This document shows, piece by piece, positions 15,630 to 24,554 of a DNA stretch of 64,000 nucleotides. Position 1 is the stretch's first letter. Every line of letters starts with the position of its first letter. The DNA is from Aureimonas altamirensis (GTDB taxonomy: Bacteria > Pseudomonadota > Alphaproteobacteria > Rhizobiales > Rhizobiaceae), in contig NZ_BBWQ01000010.1 of NCBI RefSeq assembly GCF_001463885.1, forward strand, positions 62,001 to 126,000, in the 5' to 3' direction. The notes beneath the pieces are model-generated. The model made no database searches. It was given only the letters and a program-made list of their open reading frames with translations, and was not told the origin of the DNA. A program made the translations under genes and the position numbers.

Positions 15630-16410
15630 AGGCCGCATGCAACGCGATGGCAGCCGAAGTCGCTACATTGAGGCTGTCGAGCCCCGGCGCCATCTCGATC
15701 CGCAGCCCCCGGCAACGCGCGATAACCTCCGGCGGCAATCCGTTTCCCTCGGCACCCACGATCAATGCGACCCTGTCGGGCGGGGTCCACTCGGCAAGGT
15801 CGACCGTGGCCGAGGGCGTCAGCGCGACGCAACAATAGCCCGCGGATTCCAGGCGATCCAGGGCCGCCCCGGCACTGGCGAACCTTGCAAAGGGCACTTT
15901 CAGGACGGTTCCGACTGACACCCGGATAGCCTTGCGATAGAGCGGGTTGCAGCTCGTCTCATCCAGCACGATGCCGGCGCAGCCGAAGGCCGCGGCATTG
16001 CGGAACAGAGACCCCATATTGTCATGATTGGATATGCCGAACGCCGCCAGCACAGGCCCTGCCGTTTCGGCCAGCCATTCGTCGGGCGCCCTTCCCGCCT
16101 GGCGCCGGCCATGGGCCAGAATACCGCGATGCACCGAAAAACCGGCAAGCCGGTCCATGACGGCTTGCGGGCACACGAGGATGGGCACCTGCTCTGCGTC
16201 GAGCGCCTGCAGCCGAGGCAGGAGCCCACCGATCCGATGTTCGGAAACCAGGATGGACAGGGGCTCGAAGAGGCTCGCCGTCAACAGATGATCCAGCACG
16301 ACCGCACCTTCGGCAATGAAATCGCCCGAGCGCACAAGGTCGCGCTCGCGGATGTCGCGGAAGGCGGCGATCCGTGGATCGTCCGCATCATCGATAGGCT
16401 CTACCCTCAT
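15607..16410 (-). CDS. TrmH/SpoU-family RNA 2'-O-ribose methyltransferase
   Basis: A 267-residue SPOUT enzyme that transfers methyl from S-adenosylmethionine to a ribose 2'-OH of tRNA or rRNA. The three SpoU motifs are visible: NHDNMGSLFRNAAAFG near 130, VGAEGNGLPPEV near 218 and SLNVATSAAIALHAA near 245, which form the trefoil knot that binds cofactor. An N-terminal substrate-recognition region precedes them. The ATG at 16410 is used; the frame stays open further upstream without coding signs. The 3' end overlaps the convergent coiled-coil gene by 23 bases. Its exact RNA target cannot be told from sequence. Confidence 0.88.
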   Translation of the reverse strand: MRVEPIDDADDPRIAAFRDIRERDLVRSGDFIAEGAVVLDHLLTASLFEPLSILVSEHRIGGLLPRLQALDAEQVPILVCPQAVMDRLAGFSVHRGILAHGRRQAGRAPDEWLAETAGPVLAAFGISNHDNMGSLFRNAAAFGCAGIVLDETSCNPLYRKAIRVSVGTVLKVPFARFASAGAALDRLESAGYCCVALTPSATVDLAEWTPPDRVALIVGAEGNGLPPEVIARCRGLRIEMAPGLDSLNVATSAAIALHAAFTRRMIR

Positions 16411-16524
16411 GCGCGCTGATTGCACGGCGATGACGATATTTTCAAGCGCAGGACGACAAGGAAGGCACCGAAAACGGCTTGCCATTCTCAAACGATCCAA
16501 CTATATCCAGCCCCACACCGAAGG

Positions 16525-16599
16525 GCGCCCATCGTCTAGCGGTCAGGACGGCGCCCTCTCACGGCGCAAACGGGGGTTCGATTCCCCCTGGGCGTACCA
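16525..16599 (+). tRNA. tRNA-Glu (anticodon CTC)
   Basis: A complete cloverleaf of 75 bases including an encoded CCA. The acceptor stem GCGCCCA pairs with TGGGCGT with one G-T wobble, and the anticodon stem GCGCC/GGCGC holds loop CTCTCAC. The anticodon CTC at 16558-16560 reads GAG codons. The T arm is GGGGG-TTCGATT-CCCCC. A TTC isoacceptor is probably elsewhere in the genome. Confidence 0.95.
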
Positions 16600-16802
16600 T
16601 TCCACCATACCTTTCCTTCAAGTCTGCATACCGCCACCCGCGGTCGCGTGTTGCATTGCCGCAACGCGTCTGGCTATCCGCGCGGGCATAACTACCAGCA
16701 CGGGCAAACCCCGTCGTTTTCAACCTATCATGTACATGATATATATTGTATCTTAACGGCTGCGGTGCAAATGCAGGGCATTACTTTCAACAGGAGAGTG
16801 CC

Positions 16803-17522
16803 ATGCGCCTCAACCATCGTATCCTGGCTTCGGCCGCCCTCACCTTCGCCCTGACCGCTCCGGCGCTGGCAGCGGACGTCGTCTTCGAAGAGCCGGCGGC
16901 TCCGGTCGCTGCCATTGCACCGATCGCCAACGACTGGACCGGCTTCTCGGTCGGCGTGTTCACCGGCGGCGCGACGGGTGAAGCCGAGTTTTCCGGCACC
17001 CTGTCGGCTGCTGGGGCATCCGCATTCGACAGCAGCAAGACGGATATTGATGGCCTCCTCGGCGGCGTTCAGCTTGGTTACGATCACCAGTTCGGAAATG
17101 CCGTACTGGGCGCGCGCGCATCTGTCGCCCTGACCAACGTCGACAACGGCGATGCCGTCACGACGTCCAAGTTGACCTATCTGGGCACGGCCGGCGTCCG
17201 CGCGGGCGTGGCCTTCGAGAAGCTGCTGCCTTACGTCCATGGCGGCTTCGCCTTTGGGCAGACGGAGCAGAAGACGTCCAGTGCCGGCATTGACGCATCC
17301 AAGCTGGACAAGGCCGATCACACGGGCTGGACTGCCGGTGTCGGTGCCGAATATGCCCTGACGCAGAATGTCTCCGTCGACGCGGAGTACGGCTATGTCG
17401 ATCTCGGCAAGGAAAACATCTACACCGGGAACTATACGGCGGCTTCCGGCACAACGGCCCTGTCCGTGGATCAAGACCTGGCCTTCCACACCTTCAAAGC
17501 CGGCGTGAATTTCCGCTTCTAA
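16803..17522 (+). CDS. Outer-membrane beta-barrel protein (Omp25/Omp31-like)
   Basis: A 239-residue outer-membrane protein. It has a signal peptide (MRLNHRILASAALTFALTAP, cut after ALAA), a VVFEEPAAP linker that is common at the start of Omp25/Omp31 proteins, then alternating beta strands (NDWTGFSVGVFTGGATGEAE, LLGGVQLGYDHQFGNAVLGA) and the C-terminal aromatic strand AFHTFKAGVNFRF, whose final Phe is the outer-membrane targeting residue. Eight-stranded OmpA-like barrels of this kind are abundant surface proteins in rhizobia and Brucella. CAGGAGAG supports the ATG at 16803. A strong terminator follows. Confidence 0.88.
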   Translation: MRLNHRILASAALTFALTAPALAADVVFEEPAAPVAAIAPIANDWTGFSVGVFTGGATGEAEFSGTLSAAGASAFDSSKTDIDGLLGGVQLGYDHQFGNAVLGARASVALTNVDNGDAVTTSKLTYLGTAGVRAGVAFEKLLPYVHGGFAFGQTEQKTSSAGIDASKLDKADHTGWTAGVGAEYALTQNVSVDAEYGYVDLGKENIYTGNYTAASGTTALSVDQDLAFHTFKAGVNFRF

Positions 17523-17530
17523 TCAGCATT

Positions 17531-17567
17531 GAGAGGGGGGCGGGTTCTGCCCGCCCCTCTCTTTTTT
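17531..17567 (+). terminator. Rho-independent terminator of the omp gene
   Basis: GAGAGGGG..CGGG at 17531-17544 pairs with CCCGCCCCTCTC at 17550-17561 with a two-G bulge, followed by TTTTTT. It lies just after the omp stop and before the convergent acvB stop. Confidence 0.9.
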
Positions 17568-17575
17568 GTCTGCTG

Positions 17576-18910
17576 TCAGGTGCCTGTGCCGGTCATCGCT
17601 GCCAAAAGGCGCGCCGCCAGCGCATCGTAATCGCCATCGAAATGATGGCCGCCCGTCGTCTGGATCTTGCGAAGCTTGGCAAGCTCGGGCTGGGTACAGG
17701 CCGAATCCGGCCCCTCTTCCTCTCCGAAGACACACAAGACCTTGTCCGCCGGCAGCGTGGCGATTTGCGGTACGACCGCCTTTTCGCCCGTCGACATGCC
17801 GAACCAGCCCCCTATGGAAATCTCGAACCCCGTCTCCAGGCTCGGCGCCAGCAGAGCGATGATGCTTGTCCTGTCGCGCCAGCTTGCCGGAATGCTGTTC
17901 CAGGCGAAGGGAAGCGTGTCCGCCCCGAAGGAATAGCCCATCATGGCGACGGGGATTCCGTCCGGCACCATGGCATTGTCGAGTATGGCGCCGATATCGT
18001 CGCCCATCTGTTGCGGCGTCTTTTCCGACCAGAAATACCGCAACGAATCGACGCCAAGCACCTCCACGCCATTCTGCGCCAGCCAGTCGCCGATGGATTT
18101 GTCGAGATCGCGCCAACCGCCGTCGCCCGAAAAGAAGACCGCGACGGCCTTCGGCGTACCTTGTGCCTTGGCAACCACCACCGGCATCGCCGTGGCGTCC
18201 CTGCCGGCAAGTTCGACGCCTGCATCGGCCGCTGCCGCAAGCTGCGCCGGCTGGTCGGCCGCCTGGATGAAATGCGCACGGTGATGCTCGTCGCTCATGC
18301 CCGCCGGCCTGTCGGCGGCAATGACACGGAAGGGCTCCGGCAACTCGGCGGCGAGGTCATAGGAATAGCCATCGCCCGCCTTCGTCGATTTCGCGCCATC
18401 GCAAATCGGCAATGTGGTGGCCAGGGTCGGGGCGGGCGAGATCGCGACGCCGCCTGCCATGGTGGCGCTTGGAGAATCCGCCACGGCCGCATAGGCGAGC
18501 AGGCCCCCGGCCCCCTCGCCGATGACGACGGGGTGGAAGTAATCCTGCAGGCTCAGCGTTCGTTGCGCTTCCTTGGCGATGCCCTCGATATCCGATCCGG
18601 CGTAAAGGCAATCTTCCGCGTCGACCTGCAGGCGCTTCAGCCAATCGTCCAGGCGAACCGGCAACACCACCAATCCACGCTGGACAAGAGCGTCGGCCAG
18701 CGACGCATCCGGAGCCTTGCCGATATCGGAAATCAGGATGGCCACGCCCGAAGGATCGCCATCCGGAACACGCATGTGGACATTGGCGATATTTTCGTAG
18801 GACACCGTCGTCGCCTGCCCAAGGCCGGGAAGCGGGAGCCAACCCGTCCACCATGCGCCGGCTGCGCCCACCAGACCGACGGCGGCCACACCTGCAATCC
18901 AGCGTTTCAT
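17576..18910 (-). CDS. acvB: AcvB/VirJ-family lysyl-phosphatidylglycerol hydrolase
   Basis: AcvB is a periplasmic alpha/beta hydrolase that removes lysine from lysyl-phosphatidylglycerol in Agrobacterium, balancing the synthase encoded next door. The 444-residue protein has an N-terminal membrane/signal helix, an AcvB-specific N-terminal domain (a GEGAGG nucleophile-like elbow near 134) and a C-terminal VirJ domain with AVFFSGDGGWRDLDKSIG near 262 and the catalytic elbow MGYSFGAD near 320; HH near the C-terminus (TGGHHFDGDY) fits the catalytic histidine. Its ATG overlaps the lpiA stop by four bases. This operon is acid-inducible in Rhizobium tropici; regulation here is inferred. Confidence 0.92.
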   Translation of the reverse strand: MKRWIAGVAAVGLVGAAGAWWTGWLPLPGLGQATTVSYENIANVHMRVPDGDPSGVAILISDIGKAPDASLADALVQRGLVVLPVRLDDWLKRLQVDAEDCLYAGSDIEGIAKEAQRTLSLQDYFHPVVIGEGAGGLLAYAAVADSPSATMAGGVAISPAPTLATTLPICDGAKSTKAGDGYSYDLAAELPEPFRVIAADRPAGMSDEHHRAHFIQAADQPAQLAAAADAGVELAGRDATAMPVVVAKAQGTPKAVAVFFSGDGGWRDLDKSIGDWLAQNGVEVLGVDSLRYFWSEKTPQQMGDDIGAILDNAMVPDGIPVAMMGYSFGADTLPFAWNSIPASWRDRTSIIALLAPSLETGFEISIGGWFGMSTGEKAVVPQIATLPADKVLCVFGEEEGPDSACTQPELAKLRKIQTTGGHHFDGDYDALAARLLAAMTGTGT

Positions 18911-21471
18911 GCGTTATTCCTTTCGGCCGGTCGGCGGGAAATCAGCGCCGTGACGTCTATCAAAGCCTTGGCGGTGTCGAGACCGCGCGGGCAGATCAGG
19001 TAGTGCGGGGTCCAGATCGGCTGGAACTTCTGTTTGAAGGCGCGCAGGCCATCGAAACTGTAAAGATCCCCTCCCCGGCGATAGACCATGGAGCCGAAGC
19101 GGTTCCAGCGCGAGGCGCCGCGCCTGTCGCTGAGGCCCGACAGGGGCGCCGCACCGAGATCGAACCAGAGATATCCTTCGTCCTTGCCTGCCATCAGCAC
19201 ATGGCCGAACAGCGCGTCCATGACGCCGCGGGAAACATCGGGCAGATGCCGCATCAGATCGATCGAGATTTCGCTTTTGTCGCCGCTGCGCCATAGATTG
19301 GCAAAGGCCACGATATGGCCTTCCTTGCGCATGACGGCATGATCGAAATTGGCCAGATAGTCGGCGTCGAAATAGCCGAGCGAAAAGCTCTTCTCCGCAC
19401 CGGACTTCATCTCCAGCCAGGCATCGGACACCAACCGCAGTTCCTCTATCGCGGCGGGCACCTCGGCTGCCGGCAGGATCGAGAATTCCAGCCCTTCGCG
19501 CTCCGCCTTGCGCATCGCCGTGCGCATATCCTGGCGCTTGGGCCCGCTCAGGGTAAAGCTGGTCAGGTCGACGCGGGCGACCTCTCCCAGTTTCAGGGCC
19601 GTAAGCCCCATATCGAGGAAGAGCGGCAGGCGGTCGGCGCTGACTTCGTAGAAAACCGGCCGCAACGCCTTTCGATCGGCCAGGTCGCGGAACGCCCAGG
19701 CCAGCTCATCCACCTTTGCTGCAGGGGCTACGGGCTCTCCAAGGGCAATGAGGCTGCCGCCCGATTGCCCGTACATGACGAAGCCGGAGCCGTCGTCGGC
19801 CATCAGGAATTGCTTGTCGCCCAGCAAGGCCAGATTGGCCGTGGTGGAAGAGGATGTCGCAACGACGGTGCGCACGGCGTCCGGGATCGGTTGGCCGCTG
19901 GACGGCCTGTGGCGCTGGTGGATCCACAGTTCCAGCCCGGCCGCCGCCATGACGAGGAAGACGACGAGACCGGCGCGCAGAAACCGCGGCGCATCGCCGT
20001 CCAGCGCAAAATCCCACCACATGGCATTGGCATACTCGACATGCGAATAGGCGAACATGCCGAGCCATCCGCAGCCGATCAGCGCCGCCGCCACGGTGGC
20101 CAGCCAACGCCAGTTCAAGGCCAGCGGCGCATCGTCGGCGCGGCGATAGAAGGCGCGGCGGAATACCACCAGGAAGATGGCGAACGACAGAAGCGCCGTC
20201 GCCTCTTCCCAGTCCAGTCCCTTGGCGATCGACAGGACCGCACCCGCCAGCATCAACACCAGCGCCAGCACGTAGGCGCGCCAAAGCCGGCGCGCCAGGC
20301 CGCGCGCGATGATCAACAGACCGACCCCGACAAGGCTGGCGGCAAGATGCGACAGCTCTATGAAGGGCAGCGGCAGGATATCCGCCAATATGCCGATGCG
20401 CCCTTCCAGCCCGGGCGTCGCGCCCGATACCAGCAGCACCACCCCGCCCAGAAACGACAGGCTGGCGGTCAGCGGCGGGGCCATCGGCTCTACCAGCTTC
20501 GCGGCCGTCGCCAGTTGGCCGCGTACGACGTGGCGCTGCAGGGCGATCTCCGAAAGCGCGAGGCCGAACATCGTCACGATCAGCGGCAGAACCGTATAGA
20601 TGATCCGGTAGACCACCACAGCAGCCAGCGCATCGGGGTTGGAGCCAAGGCCGAGCGTGCCGATGATCGTCGCCTCGAAAGCACCCAGCCCGGCCGGGGC
20701 ATTGGAGACGACACCCGCAACCGTGGCCATGGCAAAGACGATGGCGAACAGCGTGAAGCTACCCACCGCATCCTCCGGCATGAGCACGTAAAGAACCGCC
20801 GCGGCAGCCGCCACGTCCACCACGCCGGCGGCCACCTGCGCCAGGGCAGCCCATCCATTGGGGAGGAGAAGCGTCCAGGATCGAATTCTCACCTGCCGGC
20901 GCCCGGTGGCCAGCCACGTCACGAGAATGGCGACACAGGCGATGAGGATGGCACCCAGCGCAATATCCACGGCCCGTGGCAACGTATCCAGCAGCGGGAC
21001 GTCGCCGGGATCGGCCACCAGCGCCACGCCGACCATCAGCGCCAGGGCGAACCAGAGGGCAAACCACGAGATACCGACGATGCGGGCGACGTCGACCGGC
21101 TCGAACCCGAAGCGGCGGTAGACGCGATAGCGGATCGCGCCCCCGGTCAGGAACGGAAAGCCGAGCGCGTTGGAGATCGCGTAGCCGCCAGCCCCGACCA
21201 GAGCGGAAATGGCCGGCGAAATGCGGCCCGGTGCGGTGTTCTCAACGGCGATGACGTCATAGGCGGCCATGGCCATGAAGCTGAGGGCGGTAAAGGCCAG
21301 GGCGGCGCCCAGCGTAGACCACGGCATCGCCTTGATGGCGGATGCGACCTGATCGAGCGGCGTCTCTGACAGAAGGCGCGACAGCGTAAAGAAGGCGAGC
21401 GCCGTGATGCCGAGGCCAACGATGAGCGCAATCGAGTTGCGAATGGCAGGCCGCTTGAAGACAGAAGACAT
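18907..21471 (-). CDS. lpiA: Bifunctional lysyl-phosphatidylglycerol flippase/synthetase (LpiA/MprF)
   Basis: LpiA/MprF transfers lysine from lysyl-tRNA to phosphatidylglycerol and flips the product to the outer leaflet, lowering negative surface charge and giving resistance to cationic peptides and acid. The 854-residue product has about fourteen hydrophobic segments (roughly residues 10-510) and a C-terminal soluble DUF2156/GNAT-like synthase domain with FVMYGQSGGSLIALGEP, SLGYFDADYL and YLWFDLGAAPLSGL. I take the ATG at 21471 (MSSVFKRPAIRNS); the frame is open for 17 more codons upstream and neither start has a clear ribosome site. It is cotranscribed with acvB. Confidence 0.92.
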   Translation of the reverse strand: MSSVFKRPAIRNSIALIVGLGITALAFFTLSRLLSETPLDQVASAIKAMPWSTLGAALAFTALSFMAMAAYDVIAVENTAPGRISPAISALVGAGGYAISNALGFPFLTGGAIRYRVYRRFGFEPVDVARIVGISWFALWFALALMVGVALVADPGDVPLLDTLPRAVDIALGAILIACVAILVTWLATGRRQVRIRSWTLLLPNGWAALAQVAAGVVDVAAAAAVLYVLMPEDAVGSFTLFAIVFAMATVAGVVSNAPAGLGAFEATIIGTLGLGSNPDALAAVVVYRIIYTVLPLIVTMFGLALSEIALQRHVVRGQLATAAKLVEPMAPPLTASLSFLGGVVLLVSGATPGLEGRIGILADILPLPFIELSHLAASLVGVGLLIIARGLARRLWRAYVLALVLMLAGAVLSIAKGLDWEEATALLSFAIFLVVFRRAFYRRADDAPLALNWRWLATVAAALIGCGWLGMFAYSHVEYANAMWWDFALDGDAPRFLRAGLVVFLVMAAAGLELWIHQRHRPSSGQPIPDAVRTVVATSSSTTANLALLGDKQFLMADDGSGFVMYGQSGGSLIALGEPVAPAAKVDELAWAFRDLADRKALRPVFYEVSADRLPLFLDMGLTALKLGEVARVDLTSFTLSGPKRQDMRTAMRKAEREGLEFSILPAAEVPAAIEELRLVSDAWLEMKSGAEKSFSLGYFDADYLANFDHAVMRKEGHIVAFANLWRSGDKSEISIDLMRHLPDVSRGVMDALFGHVLMAGKDEGYLWFDLGAAPLSGLSDRRGASRWNRFGSMVYRRGGDLYSFDGLRAFKQKFQPIWTPHYLICPRGLDTAKALIDVTALISRRPAERNNA

Positions 21472-21550
21472 CGGACGCACCAGAATGACAAAGCCGTGAT
21501 CGGTGCCGCATGGCGCGTGCATTGCGGCGGTTGCATGGCAATGCGCCTAA

Positions 21551-21579
21551 AGAAAACGCCGACTCGAGAGCCGGCGTTT
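21551..21579 (-). terminator. Rho-independent terminator of mucR
   Basis: On the minus strand, AAACGCCG and CGGCGTTT form a stem with a short inner pairing and are followed by TTTTCTTT. It lies about 40 bases after the mucR stop at 21617. Confidence 0.8.
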
Positions 21580-21616
21580 CAACATCATGAAAAGGCTGGA
21601 GCGCCCTGCAACTGGA

Positions 21617-22042
21617 TCACCGCCCGCGGCGGCGCTTGTGGCCCAGGCCCATCTGCTTGGCCAGCCGCGAGCGGGCCGCGGCATAGTTGGGGGCAACCAT
21701 CGGATAGTCGGTCGGCAGATCCCACTTTTCGCGGTACTCTTCGGGCGTCAGGTTGTAATGCGTCATCAGATGGCGCTTCAGCGACTTGAACTTCTTGCCG
21801 TCTTCCAGACAGATGATGTAATCGTCCGTCACCGACTTCTTTACGGGCACAGCCGGCTTCGGCTTTTCAGCCGGCACCGCGGCCGGAGCGGCCGTCGTAC
21901 GGCCGAGCGCACCATAAACGTCGGAAATCAAAGCAGGGAGATCGGAAACCGGCAGAGAATTGTTGCTGACGTAAGCAGCGACCACTTCGGCCGTCAGCTC
22001 CATCAGCATCTCGTTATTTTCGACGCTTTCGCTCCGTTCCAT
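21617..22042 (-). CDS. mucR: MucR/Ros family zinc-finger transcriptional regulator
   Basis: MucR (Ros) is a prokaryotic zinc-finger, H-NS-like regulator that silences AT-rich promoters for exopolysaccharide, motility and virulence in rhizobia and Brucella. The 141-residue product begins [21 protein letters not shown] (the oligomerising N-terminus), has an alanine/proline-rich linker, and ends with the zinc finger [21 protein letters not shown] then [32 protein letters not shown]. The Cys of IICLEDG with the two histidines of HLMTH gives the metal site; the second ligand is commonly Asp or Cys in this family. The ATG at 22042 is chosen over upstream in-frame starts. It is usually autoregulated. 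Confidence 0.95.
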   Translation of the reverse strand: MERSESVENNEMLMELTAEVVAAYVSNNSLPVSDLPALISDVYGALGRTTAAPAAVPAEKPKPAVPVKKSVTDDYIICLEDGKKFKSLKRHLMTHYNLTPEEYREKWDLPTDYPMVAPNYAAARSRLAKQMGLGHKRRRGR

Positions 22043-22429
22043 CTTATACCTCAATACCCACGCCGTCCGCGTGCTTGGAAAATTGAACAATGTCGGCAAT
22101 GCTGCGAACACCCGGCCATTTCAACCATGACCGGTGGCGGCGACCCCGATTAGTGGTCGTGTATTTATTGTAAGCTATTCATTGTCAAGTCACATCGCAG
22201 AGAATTAAGTTTTGGCAATGTGGCGCATGTCTTCCACAAATTTTTTTACATGGAAACTGCAATTCGCACAGCATTGGCCCGCCTTCGTCGGACGTATTCA
22301 TAAGCCGGCGTGACGCAAATAAGGCATCGAGCTTCCTTGACCGCGCCCGAAACTGAAAAGGCCGCCCCGGGGGCGGCCTTCTGGAAGTGATTTAAAGTAG
22401 AAGCGGCGCGCCGCGCCTGCCGGGACTGG
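22043..22429. other. AT-rich intergenic region, likely mucR promoter and leader
   Basis: This 387-base gap holds no convincing gene. It is markedly AT-rich against the surrounding genome, especially 22150-22265 with runs such as TATTTATTG, ATTAAG and AAATTTTTTT, the kind of T-A-step-rich DNA that MucR binds. The promoter of mucR probably lies here. The terminator at 22357-22380 belongs to the opposite-end DUF882 gene. Confidence 0.5.
22356..22380 (-). terminator. Rho-independent terminator of the DUF882 gene
   Basis: AAGGCCGCCC at 22358-22367 pairs with GGGCGGCCTT at 22371-22380 over a three-base loop. Read on the minus strand it ends CCTTTTC. It is about 50 bases after the DUF882 stop at 22430. 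Confidence 0.85.
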
Positions 22430-24355
22430 TCAGTTGCCGAAGCGTTCCGGGGCAGCATGCAGGGGCACGTTGACGACAAGCGACGCGTTGGAAAGACGCT
22501 CCGTCCGGGCGGCTGCGTCGGCATCGGCCTCGGCAAGCTGAAGCGGCCGTGTCACTTCGGCGGCGTCGGCGATGCGGGCTGCGATGACGCTCTGGTCGGC
22601 GACTGTCGGCATCGCGCCGGAGCCGACACGACCGCCCTTGCCGCCGGTCTCGACCTCTGCCTGCAGAGGCTCCGGCCGTGCCATGATGTCTTCGAAGCTG
22701 CGGGAGGGCGTGACGCCGGTTTCCAGAGAAGCCATCACGGTGGACGGTTCCGGATCGTCACCGTTCAGGATGTCGGCGATGGCATCGCCCACCGGGGCCT
22801 CGGCATCGGCCATGTCCATTCCGGCAAAGTCGGTTGCCTCGTCACCCGCCTCGGCAACGATTGCATCGGCGGCGGGCTCGAGCACCGGCCCGGCATCCGG
22901 CCGATGCGTCGGGAAGGCAACGGCTACGGCCAGAGGCTCATTGCTGTCGGAAGCCTCTTGCGACGTGGAGTTAAGGATGGTGTCGGCGATGGCGTCCGAA
23001 CGTGCCGGCGCCTCGGCCGAAGCGACCCGCGCCTGGGCATCCGTTGCGGCTGCTGCCTGCAACACCGCCTCGAAGGGTCTGCGGCTCGGCGTGGGAACGG
23101 CGTAGGCGAGTTCTCCGGCGGCGGGCGCCGGCTCGCGTGCGGCCGCCGCAACAATGGTCGGCGCTGTGGCCGGTGCTGTACCAGCAGCGGCGGTGGCGCG
23201 TGCCGGCGCGGCCTGCGGCATCGGAATGCTGGCAACGGCGATGCTGGGCGGATCGGCGCGGCTTGGTGTCTCAACCGGAGCAGACGCACTTGCCGGGGCA
23301 GGCGCGCTGGCCGGGGCCGAACCCGGCACGCCGGCTGCCGGCCGCGGTGCGTTGGAACTGGTGTCGAATTGCGGCCTGTCGGGCATGGCCACCCCGGCCG
23401 AAAGCACGGGCGCGGCAGGCGCGGCGCGGCGCGGCGCCGGTGTCGGCTGGACCGAGGCGATAAGCGTCTCTTCTGCCGGTGCGGCCGGTGCGGCCGGTGC
23501 CACCGGTGCCGGTGCCCGGCGCGGCGCTTGCGGCGCGCGGCGAGCCGGCGCCGGAGCGGCCTCCATCTCGGCGTTGTCCTCGGCCTCGTCGGCGCCACCG
23601 CCGAACAACCGTGCGATCAGCGATTTGCCGCCTTTGCGCGATTCCGATGCGCTGGCCATCTGGATGTTGCCGGACGCACCCTTGCGCTGATTGTAGGAGG
23701 CGACCGCCTGTTCGTATCCCGGCAGCGGCTTGCCGTCGGCCGGCAGGTAGATCGTATTGCCACGCGGGAAGATGCGCGCCAGCTCGGAGCGGCTCATGCG
23801 CGGCCAGTAACGGCCCTTGCCGCTGTCGAAATGGACGAAGGGCGAGCCGGACCGCGGATAATAGCCGACGCCGCCAACCTGCATGCGCAACCCGATCTCG
23901 CGCACTTTGCGCAAGGGTACGTCTTCCATGTAGAAGTCGATCGCCTTGCCCGACATATGCAGGCTGCCGCCGGCGACGCCCGAAGACCTGGAGCGCAGCA
24001 TATTGTTGGTCTTGGGTGAGCGGAAGCCGCCCAGCACCTGGATATAGCCGTTCGTGCCGGATTGGCGCTGCGCCTCCCACAGGATGTCCAGAAGCGCCGG
24101 GTCCATGTTGGTGGGCTTGTTCTCGCGCCAGTCGCGCAGGGCCCAGTTGGCTTTCTTGAGGCCCTCGGGCAGAAAGCGGCCATTTCGCTTGTAGGTGACC
24201 TCGGTCTTTTCGCGAAGATGGACATGATACAGCTTGAGCGTCCGGGTCTCGGCTTTGGCCGCGAGTCCCGTGCCGGCCAGCAGCAGAAGGCCCGTCGCAA
24301 TGATCGTGGCGGCACGTGCCATGCGGCGCGCGGCGCTAGCGTTAGTTGCGGGCAT
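22430..24355 (-). CDS. DUF882 (peptidase M15_2-like) protein with long disordered C-terminus
   Basis: A 641-residue exported protein. After a signal peptide comes a DUF882 domain related to M15 D,D-peptidases: TLKLYHVHLREK near 40, QVLGGFRSPKTNNMLRSRS near 105 and the metal site HMSGKAIDFYM plus FVHFDSGKGRYWPR, whose His and Asp residues are the expected zinc ligands. The fold usually acts on peptidoglycan. Past residue 225 the chain is a low-complexity Ala/Pro-rich region of some 400 residues with repeated PAAP, PAPA and PTPAPRRA runs and no recognisable domain. AGGGGAAGAG supports the ATG at 24355. Reading it as a surface-attached cell-wall enzyme is an inference. Confidence 0.85.
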   Translation of the reverse strand: MPATNASAARRMARAATIIATGLLLLAGTGLAAKAETRTLKLYHVHLREKTEVTYKRNGRFLPEGLKKANWALRDWRENKPTNMDPALLDILWEAQRQSGTNGYIQVLGGFRSPKTNNMLRSRSSGVAGGSLHMSGKAIDFYMEDVPLRKVREIGLRMQVGGVGYYPRSGSPFVHFDSGKGRYWPRMSRSELARIFPRGNTIYLPADGKPLPGYEQAVASYNQRKGASGNIQMASASESRKGGKSLIARLFGGGADEAEDNAEMEAAPAPARRAPQAPRRAPAPVAPAAPAAPAEETLIASVQPTPAPRRAAPAAPVLSAGVAMPDRPQFDTSSNAPRPAAGVPGSAPASAPAPASASAPVETPSRADPPSIAVASIPMPQAAPARATAAAGTAPATAPTIVAAAAREPAPAAGELAYAVPTPSRRPFEAVLQAAAATDAQARVASAEAPARSDAIADTILNSTSQEASDSNEPLAVAVAFPTHRPDAGPVLEPAADAIVAEAGDEATDFAGMDMADAEAPVGDAIADILNGDDPEPSTVMASLETGVTPSRSFEDIMARPEPLQAEVETGGKGGRVGSGAMPTVADQSVIAARIADAAEVTRPLQLAEADADAAARTERLSNASLVVNVPLHAAPERFGN

Positions 24356-24554
24356 TCGGTCTCTTCCCCTCGCTGGCGAGGGCGGTGCCACCATGTCCCC
24401 GGCACCAACCCCGAACTTCCTCAAGTCACAGTCGTGCCAAAAACGTCTGACCGAACTGCGGCATGAAAATGACATGCGCCTATTTCTTTCCTTATTACAA
24501 AAGAAAATGGTTAAGGCGCAATGAACGAGATTCGCGAAGGAACGACACCCCTCC

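Noticed and set aside
19315-21369. 684-codon open frame on the plus strand across lpiA
   Set aside because: Antisense shadow of lpiA with low-complexity Arg/Gly/Gln sequence and no motif.
22457-24019. 520-codon open frame opposite the DUF882 gene
   Set aside because: Mirror of the Ala/Pro-rich tail (Arg/Gly-rich) without start signals or motifs.
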